A stretch of DNA of 34,383 bases from a virus. Positions within the stretch are counted from its first letter, which is position 1, and every line of letters begins with the position of its first letter. Shown one piece after another: positions 5,089 through 13,147 of this stretch. The translations under genes were made by a program, and so were the position numbers. The stretch covers positions 1 through 34,383 of the IMG/VR virus record IMGVR_UViG_3300032236_001766. One strand, written 5' to 3'. Below the pieces are notes generated by a model. The model saw only the letters and a program-made list of their open reading frames with translations, did no database searches and was not told where the DNA came from.

Positions 5089-5106
5089 ATCATAGCATGC
5101 TATAAT
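5089..5106. promoter_or_regulatory. Overlapping divergent promoters
   Basis: The palindrome AGCATGCT (5094-5101) is shared by two extended -10 elements. TGCTATAAT points right (5098-5106) and TGCTATGAT points left (5089-5097). A -35-like TTGTTT for the leftward one lies at 5112-5117 with a 17-bp spacer. They drive the glycosyltransferase (right) and the transglycosylase operon (left). The two polymerases cannot bind at once. Confidence 0.65.
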
Positions 5107-5137
5107 GAGAAAAACAAGTTGGAGCGTAGATCTTTTT

Positions 5138-6142
5138 ATGAGAATTTCTTTTACAGGTGATGCTATGCGTTACATGGATCATAACACAGGTTATGGTCAA
5201 GCGTCTGAAATGATATATAAGACTTTTAAAAAGATGGGTATTGATTGTGGGTTTGAAATTAAAAATCCAGATATTGAAATTTGTTTTTCTAGTCCCGAAA
5301 CTCATTATTGGTTAAATAAAAATTCATATAAGATTGCTTACACTGCATGGGAATCAACAGATCTTACTAATGAAGCAAAAGAATTAATGTCAGAAGCTGA
5401 CGAAATTTGGGGAACATCACCTTGGGTTAAAAATGTATTTGAACATATATTTCCTAATAAACCAGTATTTTATTATAAACACGGCATTGATGAAAGATTC
5501 AAACCAGTTTTAAGAAAAGAAGCTCACAAACCATTTACATTTTTTCATATAGGAGAACCTTCATCTAGAAAAGATGGACAAATGTTAGTAGAAGCATTTA
5601 TAGAATTATTTGGTGATAACGAAGATTACAGATTAGTTATGAAGTGTTCTGGAATGAATACTGTAAAAGTAAAAGATAGATGGGGTTACACTTCTTCTCC
5701 CTCCGCACTTTATAAAAACATAGTAGATATCACTAGTTTTTTAACTAACGAACAACTTGTTGGGCTGTATGGATTATGCGATGTATTTGTATACCCAAGT
5801 TGGGGAGAAGGTTTTGGTTTCCAACCGTTGGAGGCTTTAGCTATGGGTATGCCAGTTATAAGTACTGATGGTTGGGCTGATTATAAAAAATATATTACGT
5901 TTCCAATTGAATCAGAGTTATCAACGAACCCTTGGCAAAAAATACATCCTGGTTTTATGATGAAACCAATTAAAGAAAGTTTAAAAAAGCAAATGATAAA
6001 TGCTGTAGAAAATTACAATACTGTGATTAAAGACACATTCAGGAATTCATTTTTAATACACGAAGAGTACGACTGGATAGAAGTTACAAAGCCAGTTATT
6101 TCAAGACTCGAAGAGATTTACAAAAAAAATAACAAATCTTGA
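5138..6142 (+). CDS. Glycosyltransferase, GT4-like (GT-B fold)
   Basis: A retaining glycosyltransferase of 334 aa. The C-terminal domain shows the EX7E motif E224-GFGFQPL-E232 inside VYPSWGEGFGFQPLEALAMG, followed by PVISTDGWADY. The linker strand FTFFHIGEPSSRKDG marks the start of that donor-binding domain. Family members transfer a sugar from a nucleotide-sugar; phages use them to modify DNA, virion proteins or host surface glycans. I use the ATG at 5138, because an earlier ATG at 5105 lies inside the -10 box. The gene stands just after the divergent promoter and before nrdJ. The SGNH-like gene downstream would fit a surface-glycan theme. Confidence 0.85.
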   Translation: MRISFTGDAMRYMDHNTGYGQASEMIYKTFKKMGIDCGFEIKNPDIEICFSSPETHYWLNKNSYKIAYTAWESTDLTNEAKELMSEADEIWGTSPWVKNVFEHIFPNKPVFYYKHGIDERFKPVLRKEAHKPFTFFHIGEPSSRKDGQMLVEAFIELFGDNEDYRLVMKCSGMNTVKVKDRWGYTSSPSALYKNIVDITSFLTNEQLVGLYGLCDVFVYPSWGEGFGFQPLEALAMGMPVISTDGWADYKKYITFPIESELSTNPWQKIHPGFMMKPIKESLKKQMINAVENYNTVIKDTFRNSFLIHEEYDWIEVTKPVISRLEEIYKKNNKS

Positions 6143-6168
6143 TTTTATAGCAGTCCTCATGATACACT
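6139..6168 (+). promoter_or_regulatory. Promoter for nrdJ
   Basis: TTGATT (6139-6144) overlaps the stop codon of the glycosyltransferase gene. After an 18-bp spacer comes extended -10 TG-A-TACACT (6160-6168). The same TTGATT -35 occurs in P1 and P2. Confidence 0.45.
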
Positions 6169-6207
6169 TAGGATCTATTTAATTTTGCAAAAAGAAAAGG
6201 AAACCAA

Positions 6208-8139
6208 ATGTCTACATTTATTGAAAACCCATATGAGAATTTTATTGCTCTGTCACGCTACGCACGTTGGCTAGAAAATGAAAATCGTCGTGAAACATGG
6301 GGTGAAACTGTAGATCGTTACTTTAACTTTATGGTTAATCAACTTGAATCAAAACATAATTATAAACCAGATGAAAAGCTTGTAGCAGAATTGCGTGATG
6401 CTGTATTTAATAGAAACGTTATGCCATCAATGCGTTCTGTTATGACAGCAGGACCAGCATTAGAAAGAGAAAATGTTGCAGGTTATAATTGTTCATTTGT
6501 TCCAGTTGATAATGCTCGTTCATTTGATGAAGCAATGTATATTCTTATGTGCGGTACTGGTGTTGGATATTCTGTTGAGTATAAGTACATTAATAAACTT
6601 CCCGCCCTTCCTGAAACACTTGAGAAGTCTAACAGTGTAGTTATTGTTGGAGATTCAAAAGAAGGTTGGGCAAAAGCATATCGTGAACTTCTTTCTCTTT
6701 TATGGGCAGGACAGATTCCTCAGATTGATATTAGTAAGGTTCGTCCAGCAGGTGCAAGACTTAAAACTATGGGCGGAAGATCATCTGGCCCACAACCACT
6801 TGTAGATCTTTTTGATTTTACAATTCAAGTATTTAAAGGAGCACTTGGTCGTCAATTAAAACCAATTGAAGCTCATGACATTATGTGTAAAATTGGTGAA
6901 GTTGTTGTAGTTGGAGGAGTTCGTCGTTCTGCAATGATTTCTCTTTCAAACATTAATGATATTGAAATGGCAAAAGCTAAATCAGGAAATTGGTGGGAAC
7001 AACACGGTCATCGTGGATTAGCAAATAACTCAGTAGCATATTCACGTAAACCAGATATGGAACAATTTATTGCAGAATGGAAATCTTTATATGATTCAAA
7101 GTCGGGCGAAAGAGGTATCTACAATGTGGCAGCAGCACAAGCCCAAGCAGCAAAATATGGAAGAAGAAATCCAGATATTCACTACGGAACTAACCCTTGC
7201 TCAGAAATTATCCTACGTCCTTATCAGTTTTGTAACCTTTCAGAAGTCGTACTTCGTGAAAAAGATACACTGCAGGATGTTGAACGCAAAGTCTATCTTG
7301 CAACAATTTTAGGAACTTGGCAATCAACACTTACTGACTTCAAGTATATTCGCAAAATCTGGAAAGATAATACAGAGGAAGAACGCCTGCTGGGAGTTTC
7401 ACTTACTGGACAATTTGGACATAAGTTCTTTTCTGGTCAGGAAGGTTTGGAAAAGCTTGGCTTAGTACTTGATGATCTTAGATCATTTGCAGTCATAACA
7501 AATATTGATGAGGCAGGGAAAATTGGGATTCCCGCTTCAGCAGCAGTAACTTGTGTAAAGCCTTCAGGCACAGTGTCCCAATTGGTCGGGGTGTCTTCAG
7601 GAATGCATCCATGGCATTCTGATTATTATATTAGAACAGTTCGTGGAGATAAAAAAGATCCACTTACTCAATTCTTAAAAGATTCTGGTATTCCAACAGA
7701 AGACGATGTTAGAAAGCCTAATGATACTTGTGTATTTTCATTTCCAGTAAAAGCACCAAAAAATGCTATTACAAGAGACAAGCTTACAGCAATAGAACAA
7801 CTTGAGATTTGGCTTGTTTATCAAAAGCATTGGTGTGAGCATAAGCCATCTATTACTGTTTCAGTAAGAGAAGATGAGTGGATGGAAGTTGGAGCATGGG
7901 TGTATAAGAATTTTGATGAGGTTTCAGGAATTTCATTCTTACCTTATTCAGACCATACATATGTTCAAGCTCCATATCAAGAAATTGATAAAAATGCTTA
8001 TGAAGAACTTTTGGCAAAAATGCCTAAATCAATAGATTGGAAAGCTCTTTCATTATATGAGCTTGAAGATACAACAACAGGAACACAAGCGTTAGCTTGC
8101 GTATCTGGTGAGTGTGAAATAGTAGATATTAACGCTTAA
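6208..8139 (+). CDS. nrdJ: Adenosylcobalamin-dependent (class II) ribonucleotide reductase
   Basis: This enzyme reduces ribonucleotides to deoxyribonucleotides for phage DNA synthesis without needing oxygen, using a B12-generated thiyl radical. The 643-aa protein matches the monomeric RTPR type. C95 (GYNCSFVP) and C342 (QFCNLSE) form the redox pair. C331 in NPCSE, eleven residues before C342, is the radical cysteine, with N329 and E333. The swinging-arm pair C631/C636 (CVSGEC) is near the C-terminus. The spacings (11 and 5) equal those of the Lactobacillus enzyme. CVKPSGT (449-455) is the usual phosphate-binding loop. The size is slightly below the usual 700 and no ATP-cone is present. AAAAGGAAACC precedes the ATG. 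The next gene starts on its stop codon. Confidence 0.93.
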   Translation: MSTFIENPYENFIALSRYARWLENENRRETWGETVDRYFNFMVNQLESKHNYKPDEKLVAELRDAVFNRNVMPSMRSVMTAGPALERENVAGYNCSFVPVDNARSFDEAMYILMCGTGVGYSVEYKYINKLPALPETLEKSNSVVIVGDSKEGWAKAYRELLSLLWAGQIPQIDISKVRPAGARLKTMGGRSSGPQPLVDLFDFTIQVFKGALGRQLKPIEAHDIMCKIGEVVVVGGVRRSAMISLSNINDIEMAKAKSGNWWEQHGHRGLANNSVAYSRKPDMEQFIAEWKSLYDSKSGERGIYNVAAAQAQAAKYGRRNPDIHYGTNPCSEIILRPYQFCNLSEVVLREKDTLQDVERKVYLATILGTWQSTLTDFKYIRKIWKDNTEEERLLGVSLTGQFGHKFFSGQEGLEKLGLVLDDLRSFAVITNIDEAGKIGIPASAAVTCVKPSGTVSQLVGVSSGMHPWHSDYYIRTVRGDKKDPLTQFLKDSGIPTEDDVRKPNDTCVFSFPVKAPKNAITRDKLTAIEQLEIWLVYQKHWCEHKPSITVSVREDEWMEVGAWVYKNFDEVSGISFLPYSDHTYVQAPYQEIDKNAYEELLAKMPKSIDWKALSLYELEDTTTGTQALACVSGECEIVDINA

Positions 8140-8810
8140 TGTTTTCTGCTATAACATTCTATTGGGGCAATGATGAAAATTTGCATAATTATGTAAAAGA
8201 CACATTGCCCTATACAGATGATATAGTTATAGGATATATTGATTTATTTGGAAAAGTTCCTCAAATTGATGGAGCAAGAATTCTTCCGTTTACCCACGCA
8301 TATTTATTAAAATATGGTCATAGTGCATTATTAAACTCCTTAGACGCAGAATGTAAATACGATTGGACATTTCATGCTGCTGTAGGAAAAAGAATTACAG
8401 CATTCAATTCAGATAAAATTAAAAATGCACCAGATAATGTTTCTGGATATGCTTCAACTGAAAAAGGTTTGGGCGGATGCTGGAGTAATCTTCATGATAA
8501 GAATAAAGCTGAATGGTTAAAAACTGTTCATGAAGTTATTATGCCAAAACCTGGATTTGTAAATTCTGATGAAATTGCAATTGAATGGGAAAGAACAAAT
8601 TATTCATATGACGGGGAAGCTCAAAAGCGTATATGTCAAATGTATCGTCAAATGTCAAGAACTAAATGGGTAGCATTAGAAGAAATGAATCCTCATCCTG
8701 CAAGAAATAGGGCTATACAAATGTATAAAGATCATGAATATGCTTATAATTTAGATAGACAAAATTTAATTTCATATTTAATAAACCATGATCTTGAAGC
8801 AGGAATGTAG
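8139..8810 (+). CDS. Unknown protein coupled to nrdJ (223 aa)
   Basis: It starts MFSAITFYWGNDENLHNYV at a TAATG overlap with the nrdJ stop, so it is probably co-translated. The first 40 residues (strand, helix, then DDIVIGYIDLFG) resemble the opening of a GT-A glycosyltransferase-like fold. Later there are conserved-looking aromatic and His motifs (YDWTFHAAVGKR, GGCWSNLHDKNK). I see no DxD metal motif in the expected place, so that suggestion is weak. The C-terminus is helical. The stop codon lies one base from the stop of the convergent gene at 8812. Function unknown; nucleotide-sugar metabolism is one option given the neighbours. Confidence 0.75.
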   Translation: MFSAITFYWGNDENLHNYVKDTLPYTDDIVIGYIDLFGKVPQIDGARILPFTHAYLLKYGHSALLNSLDAECKYDWTFHAAVGKRITAFNSDKIKNAPDNVSGYASTEKGLGGCWSNLHDKNKAEWLKTVHEVIMPKPGFVNSDEIAIEWERTNYSYDGEAQKRICQMYRQMSRTKWVALEEMNPHPARNRAIQMYKDHEYAYNLDRQNLISYLINHDLEAGM

Positions 8811-8811
8811 G

Positions 8812-9525
8812 TTATTCTTTTTGTGCTTCTTCAATAAATAAATTATAAATTTTTTCTAAATCTTCATGTCTAAAGGTATCTAAAATTGTTCCACTAAATG
8901 AAATTTTTGCTTTGTTATAAGTCATATCTTCTTCATAAAAACCAAGAGCATTAAAAATTTGTTTTTGACTTATAGGTTCTTTAAAGCCAAATTGATCACA
9001 ATATAAATTTAAATAATATATAAATTCATCATTTTTTTCTTTTCTAATTTGATAATCCCATTCAATCTGTTTTTCTTCTTTATTTCCTATAAAAGGGATA
9101 AATTGTGGAAATGGCTCTATAAATCTTATTTCTGCATTTTTAAAAAATGATTTTGTTGCATTTAAATATCTTAAAACGCATTCTTCTGTATTATTGCTTT
9201 TTTCTGGCATGGGTAGATGAGTTTTAGAGTCTATATATCCAAGCCATATTAATATAATACCTTCATCTTTAATTTTTGAAAATCCCTGCCTATATTCATT
9301 TTTTAACTTTTTATGCATTTCTTCATCAATTGGATCTAAATACTTGGGAAACTCTTCAAGTTGAGTGCTTAAGGTGTTTTGACCAAATAACTCTTTTGGG
9401 TTAAAATTCCAAGCTGATTGACCTCCTCTTCCCCAAACAAAAAGATCAACTGGGCATTTATTAGGATTCCAATAGTATAATAATCTGCTGGAATGACAGT
9501 CACCAATTAAAGTTACTTTTTTCAT
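8812..9525 (-). CDS. SGNH/GDSL-hydrolase-like protein
   Basis: The sequence opens VTLIGDCHSSRLL, giving a GDCHS block with S12 as candidate nucleophile. GRGGQSAW (33-39) could supply the oxyanion glycine and LIWLGYID (92-99) stands at the place of block III. DTFRH (D216, H220) near the C-terminus fits the DxxH catalytic pair. SGNH enzymes cleave esters, often acetyl groups on polysaccharides. The Asn of the usual GxND block is not evident, so activity is uncertain. It is the only leftward gene between 5138 and the right edge, with its own leaderless promoter, and it breaks the nrdJ and tail-fibre runs like a cargo (moron) gene. Its codon use is very AT-rich. Confidence 0.65.
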   Translation of the reverse strand: MKKVTLIGDCHSSRLLYYWNPNKCPVDLFVWGRGGQSAWNFNPKELFGQNTLSTQLEEFPKYLDPIDEEMHKKLKNEYRQGFSKIKDEGIILIWLGYIDSKTHLPMPEKSNNTEECVLRYLNATKSFFKNAEIRFIEPFPQFIPFIGNKEEKQIEWDYQIRKEKNDEFIYYLNLYCDQFGFKEPISQKQIFNALGFYEEDMTYNKAKISFSGTILDTFRHEDLEKIYNLFIEEAQKE

Positions 9526-9531
9526 TTTTTA

Positions 9532-9540
9532 AGTATATCA
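9532..9540 (-). promoter_or_regulatory. Leftward extended -10, leaderless
   Basis: TG-A-TATACT on the minus strand ends 6 bp before the ATG at 9525, so the SGNH-like gene is probably leaderless. It lies back to back with the rightward promoter at 9567. Confidence 0.55.
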
Positions 9541-9566
9541 CTTTTCTATGGTTTGGGACACATAGA

Positions 9567-9575
9567 TGTTATAAT
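9567..9575 (+). promoter_or_regulatory. Rightward extended -10 promoter for tail genes
   Basis: TG-T-TATAAT, with no -35 match. It starts the rightward structural run; the SD GGGGTGA follows before the ATG at 9601. Confidence 0.55.
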
Positions 9576-9600
9576 TTAAGCATAAGTCTGGGGTGACAAA

Positions 9601-9939
9601 ATGGCGTATACAAATTTTAAGATTATACAAGGGGATGCTTGGTCCATAAATTTGACCTACCTTGATAGTCAAGATAACCCTATTGACGTTTCAGAATACC
9701 AGATAATTGCAGAAGTCACAGATAAACCAGGTGGATCAATTATTTGTGCTACCGCCACAACTCAAGGTGGTCAAATTGTTACTGTTCAGGATGGAACAGG
9801 TTCAAGTTTTACAGTTAATTTTTCAGGTGAACAAACTAAAAAGTTTATTCTTCCAAAATCATATTATCAAATTAAAATAGTTGACACAGCAGATACCGTA
9901 TTGAATGGTTGGCTAGAACTAGAAGCGAGTAACTTATAA
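9601..9939 (+). CDS. Putative tail/baseplate structural protein (112 aa)
   Basis: This all-beta small protein (MAYTNFKIIQGDAWSINLTY, then strands ending in LNGWLELEASNL) resembles the N-terminal beta-sandwich found in many phage baseplate and fibre-attachment proteins. The opening 'binding of a QGD-W-x-L' strand and the turn around DKPGG fit that type. No enzyme motif is seen. It is the first gene of the structural run and overlaps the next gene by TAATG, so it likely helps assemble the fibres that follow. Assignment rests on fold impression and location. Confidence 0.6.
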   Translation: MAYTNFKIIQGDAWSINLTYLDSQDNPIDVSEYQIIAEVTDKPGGSIICATATTQGGQIVTVQDGTGSSFTVNFSGEQTKKFILPKSYYQIKIVDTADTVLNGWLELEASNL

Positions 9940-10424
9940 TGGCAAAAGCATATTATCAAACAACTAAAGTTGTAAAAGTTACAGCACCAGATAAAGTTGT
10001 TATTAAATCTGCATCATCAGTTGCAGGTGCAAAAGGTGATCCAGGAACATCTATTCTTACAGGTCCAGGACAACCATCAAATTTGGTTGGACGTGTTGGA
10101 GATCTTTGGGTAGATACAAATACAAAGATAGTATATGGGCCAAAAACAAATACTGGTTGGCCAGCACAAAGTTTATTTGAAGGTTTTAATCATGATTTAC
10201 TTGGAGTAGTTATTTCAGTTTCTACAAATCAAGTTCAGCAAGTTACAAGCAATGGCGTTCTTTATGGAGAATGGCATATACAACATAATCTTGGATATAA
10301 CCCCAACGCTACATGTATTGATAGTACAGGTAGAGTTATAGAAGGAGAAATATCCTATCCCGATAAAAATACAATCGTTTTACGATTTATCGGGGTTACA
10401 TCAGGTAAAGCATATCTTTCTTGA
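9939..10424 (+). CDS. Tail-fibre protein with short collagen-like segment
   Basis: The 161-aa protein starts with a basic strand-rich arm (VVKVTAPDKVVIKS). It has a short collagen-like stretch, GAKGDPGTS, then GDLWVDTNTKIVYGP, a motif seen in many phage adhesins. The C-terminal domain is WHIQHNLGYNPNATCIDSTG through SGKAYLS, a small beta domain common at fibre tips. The collagen-like Gly-x-x part is a potential hydroxylation site for the oxygenases encoded downstream. A strong hairpin lies within its last 65 nt (10360-10395). Start is coupled to the previous stop. Confidence 0.7.
   Translation: MAKAYYQTTKVVKVTAPDKVVIKSASSVAGAKGDPGTSILTGPGQPSNLVGRVGDLWVDTNTKIVYGPKTNTGWPAQSLFEGFNHDLLGVVISVSTNQVQQVTSNGVLYGEWHIQHNLGYNPNATCIDSTGRVIEGEISYPDKNTIVLRFIGVTSGKAYLS
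10360..10395. other. Strong hairpin inside the 3' end of a gene
   Basis: CCCGATAAA (10360-10368) pairs perfectly with TTTATCGGG (10387-10395). Within the loop, AATCGT-TTT-ACGATT can form a competing 6-bp hairpin. It lies 30 nt before the stop of the gene at 9939-10424 and may protect or attenuate the transcript. No T-run follows. Confidence 0.4.
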
Positions 10425-10454
10425 TGTTAAAACGAAAGGGTAGGTAAAATATAA

Positions 10455-12161
10455 ATGGCTAGATTATATCTAACTAATATTGACCTGAATAACAACGAGT
10501 TACAAAATGCTGTTATTCAAAACCTTTCTTCTGCCCCGCAAAGTGGCAATAAGGAAGGTCGCATTTACTACGACAACACGACCCACAAGCTTCGTGTATT
10601 TAGAGCAGATGCAAGTCAAGGAACTAAGTGGTACGACCTTTCTGTAGGAGGAACTGCAGCATCCCAAGTTATCTTAACAGGTGACGTAACAGGTAATGCA
10701 ACAGTAGACCCAGCCACAGGAATAATCACTTTAGCAACACATTTTAACGTATCAGGAACAACAAATCAAATTGCTGTTAATGATATTGATAACACTACAA
10801 CCATATCTTTAACAGATACTGTTGATATTAATACAGGACTTAATATTGGTGGATCTACTACAGAAGCAGATGGATATATTCATTTAAATGATGCAAATGG
10901 TGACAGATATGGCTCATTAGAACTTAACGGCTCTGACCTTAGAGTTTATTCAAATTCTGGAATTATTCAAACCAATGAAAATGAAATACAAGTTCAAAAA
11001 ACTTCTTATTGGAGAAATGGAACTCAGCAAGGTGTTATTGCTGCACAATCTGATGGTTCATTAAGACTTACAGGTATAAACAATGGTTTGCAGCTTGAGT
11101 CAAATAGCGGAGATATTAAGATTAACTCAGCTTCTGGCACAACTTATTTCAACAATGCAATAACAATCAATTCAGAAGGAACAATTAATGCAACTAATGG
11201 AAATCTTACATTAACTGCAGACTCTGGAGTTATTGATGCAACTGGCGTTGAAATTCACACTACAAAAGTTGAACTTTGGAATGGTTCTAATCATGGTGCA
11301 ATTCTTGCTCATCCATCAGATGGTAGCTTAACTGTTGCAGCAACTGGTTGGTTGCATTTGGAATCACATGATGGCGGAATTAGCATTGATCCAGACAATG
11401 GTCAAACTACATTTAGCAATCAAGTTCGAATTGATTCAAATGGAACAATTGAAACTAATAATTCAGATCTTACACTTTCCCCAGATTCTGGAAATGTTGT
11501 TATTAATAACAATCTTGTTACAAATGCAATTGTTTCTAAAGATGGATCTAATGATGAATTAAACATCAATGCATCGGTAGTTCAAATAAACTCTTCCAAT
11601 GTAACAGTTGGCGGTGGCGGAACTGATGGCGGATTAACTGTTAAAAATTCTAACGGAGATGTAGCATTTACTGTAGATGGGTCTACAAAAGATGCACGTT
11701 TTGGAAACAATGTAACAATTGATGGTAATTTAAATGTTACTGGAACACTTAATGCAGTAAACCGCACCGAAATTAATATTGAAGATAATACAATTAAACT
11801 CAATACTAACTGGACTGGTGCTCCAACACAAGATGCTGGAATTATTGTAAATCGTGGAACAGCTAACGATACAGCTATTATTTGGTCTGAATCAAATAAA
11901 GACTGGACATTAACAAATGATGGTTCAAACTACTATGCAATCGCACGTAAGTTTGTAGCTACAGTCGGAGATGCTTCAAATACATTGTTTGATGTAGTTC
12001 ACAATCTTGGAACCCGTGACTTAACTGTTCAGGTAAGAGAAAATAATGCAGAATACAATCTTGTTGAAACAGATGTCTTGTTTAAAGACAACAATACTGT
12101 TACAATTGGATTTACAGATGCACCAGATGCAAACGCATACAAAATTATTATCGTAGGATAA
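10455..12161 (+). CDS. Large tail-fibre protein, beta-helix type (568 aa)
   Basis: The N-terminal about 65 residues (MARLYLTNIDLNNNELQN, GRIYYDNTTHKLRVF, KWYDLSVGG) form a fibre-attachment domain seen in many phages. Residues about 75-480 are repeated short strands rich in Asn, Gly, Ser and Thr (for example NGTINATNGNLTLTADSG), typical of a beta-helical shaft. Around 430-470 the segment GNLNVTGTLNAVNRTEIN matches intramolecular fibre motifs. The last 65 residues (VVHNLGTRDLTVQVREN to AYKIIIVG) are a terminal beta domain common in fibres. It probably recognises the host surface. No signal peptide. Confidence 0.8.
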   Translation: MARLYLTNIDLNNNELQNAVIQNLSSAPQSGNKEGRIYYDNTTHKLRVFRADASQGTKWYDLSVGGTAASQVILTGDVTGNATVDPATGIITLATHFNVSGTTNQIAVNDIDNTTTISLTDTVDINTGLNIGGSTTEADGYIHLNDANGDRYGSLELNGSDLRVYSNSGIIQTNENEIQVQKTSYWRNGTQQGVIAAQSDGSLRLTGINNGLQLESNSGDIKINSASGTTYFNNAITINSEGTINATNGNLTLTADSGVIDATGVEIHTTKVELWNGSNHGAILAHPSDGSLTVAATGWLHLESHDGGISIDPDNGQTTFSNQVRIDSNGTIETNNSDLTLSPDSGNVVINNNLVTNAIVSKDGSNDELNINASVVQINSSNVTVGGGGTDGGLTVKNSNGDVAFTVDGSTKDARFGNNVTIDGNLNVTGTLNAVNRTEINIEDNTIKLNTNWTGAPTQDAGIIVNRGTANDTAIIWSESNKDWTLTNDGSNYYAIARKFVATVGDASNTLFDVVHNLGTRDLTVQVRENNAEYNLVETDVLFKDNNTVTIGFTDAPDANAYKIIIVG

Positions 12162-12185
12162 TACAATAAACTAGAGGAGGATCAG

Positions 12186-12557
12186 ATGTCAAGAAAAATG
12201 TTAACCCCATTAAATCTCTTAACGAGAGCATCTGATCCATCTTCTGGTGTAGAAGGAGATGTTTATTTTAATACTGATGATAAAAGTATTAGAATATTTA
12301 ATGGTATAACGTGGGTAACAATTGTTAAATCTGATGATCCCGTTCCATTTTACGAACACACACATACATATGATGGTGATGTACATACAATTAATATTCA
12401 AGATCCAATATTATTAGGTGGAAATATTGATGGCGGTTCTGTTTTAGAGACTATCCCTGTTATAATTGGTGAAGATGGTGGAAGTGCAAATGCAATTAAT
12501 ACAAGACTTTCACAATCAAATCTTTCAAACTCGGATGGTGGCATAATTGGCCAGTAA
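12186..12557 (+). CDS. Small fibre or adaptor protein (123 aa)
   Basis: An SD GAGGAGGATCAG precedes the ATG. The N-terminal half, SSGVEGDVYFNTDDKSIRIF followed by NGITWV, is the same type of attachment motif as in the gene at 10455. The middle has a His-rich HTHTYDGDVH, and the C-terminus is Gly/Asn-rich and flexible. Without a long shaft it is more likely an adaptor or short fibre. It overlaps the next gene by 11 nt. Confidence 0.65.
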   Translation: MSRKMLTPLNLLTRASDPSSGVEGDVYFNTDDKSIRIFNGITWVTIVKSDDPVPFYEHTHTYDGDVHTINIQDPILLGGNIDGGSVLETIPVIIGEDGGSANAINTRLSQSNLSNSDGGIIGQ

Positions 12558-13122
12558 TTTCCCAAGCAGTATAGATTCAATAACAAACCCAAATTCAACA
12601 GATTCACTATCAAGTCCATCACATTCAGAGCAACACATAATTGCAAATACTGCAATTGAAGCTCTTGAAACAAAAGTTGGTATTGATAATTCTACAGATC
12701 AAAATTCCCTTGATTATAAAGTTACAGATGCACAAGCACAAATTACAGCACTAGCTGCTTCTGTTCAAACTTTGGGCGGGAATACTGTAGAAGTACTTGG
12801 ACTTCAAGGAAATAATGACCTAGAGGTCTATGGAATAGAAAACCCTACAACTATAGATACAATAGATTCAAGTGTTTGGCAGTCTGCCGAATATAAGATG
12901 CAAGTAACAAAAGGTAATGACGTTTATTCATCAGATATAAATGTTTTGTTTACCCCATCTGTAGTTAATGTTTCAGAATTTAATATTATATCTTCAAGTG
13001 ATGGATTTCACAATCCCGCCCACTTTGATTTTGTATATAATGGAAGTATAATTGATTTAGTAATCACACCAGTTTCAGGTTCTGTATCAGTAAGATTTTA
13101 TAGAACTGCTTTAAAAAAATAA
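12547..13122 (+). CDS. Fibre protein with helical linker and tip-like beta domain (191 aa)
   Basis: Starts at a TTG inside the previous gene. Residues about 10-50 (SEQHIIANTAIEALETKVG) form a trimerisation-type helix seen in many phage fibres, followed by DAQAQITALAASVQTLGG. The last 80 residues (SAEYKMQVTKGNDVYSSDI to VSVRFYRTALKK) are the small beta domain found at the C-terminus of many cyanophage and T4-like fibre proteins. A related domain ends the gene at 13148. GCGGGA occurs within it on each strand (12776 and 13014). Confidence 0.65.
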   Translation: MASNFPSSIDSITNPNSTDSLSSPSHSEQHIIANTAIEALETKVGIDNSTDQNSLDYKVTDAQAQITALAASVQTLGGNTVEVLGLQGNNDLEVYGIENPTTIDTIDSSVWQSAEYKMQVTKGNDVYSSDINVLFTPSVVNVSEFNIISSSDGFHNPAHFDFVYNGSIIDLVITPVSGSVSVRFYRTALKK

Positions 13123-13147
13123 ATAAAAACAAGGAGTAACACCCAAC

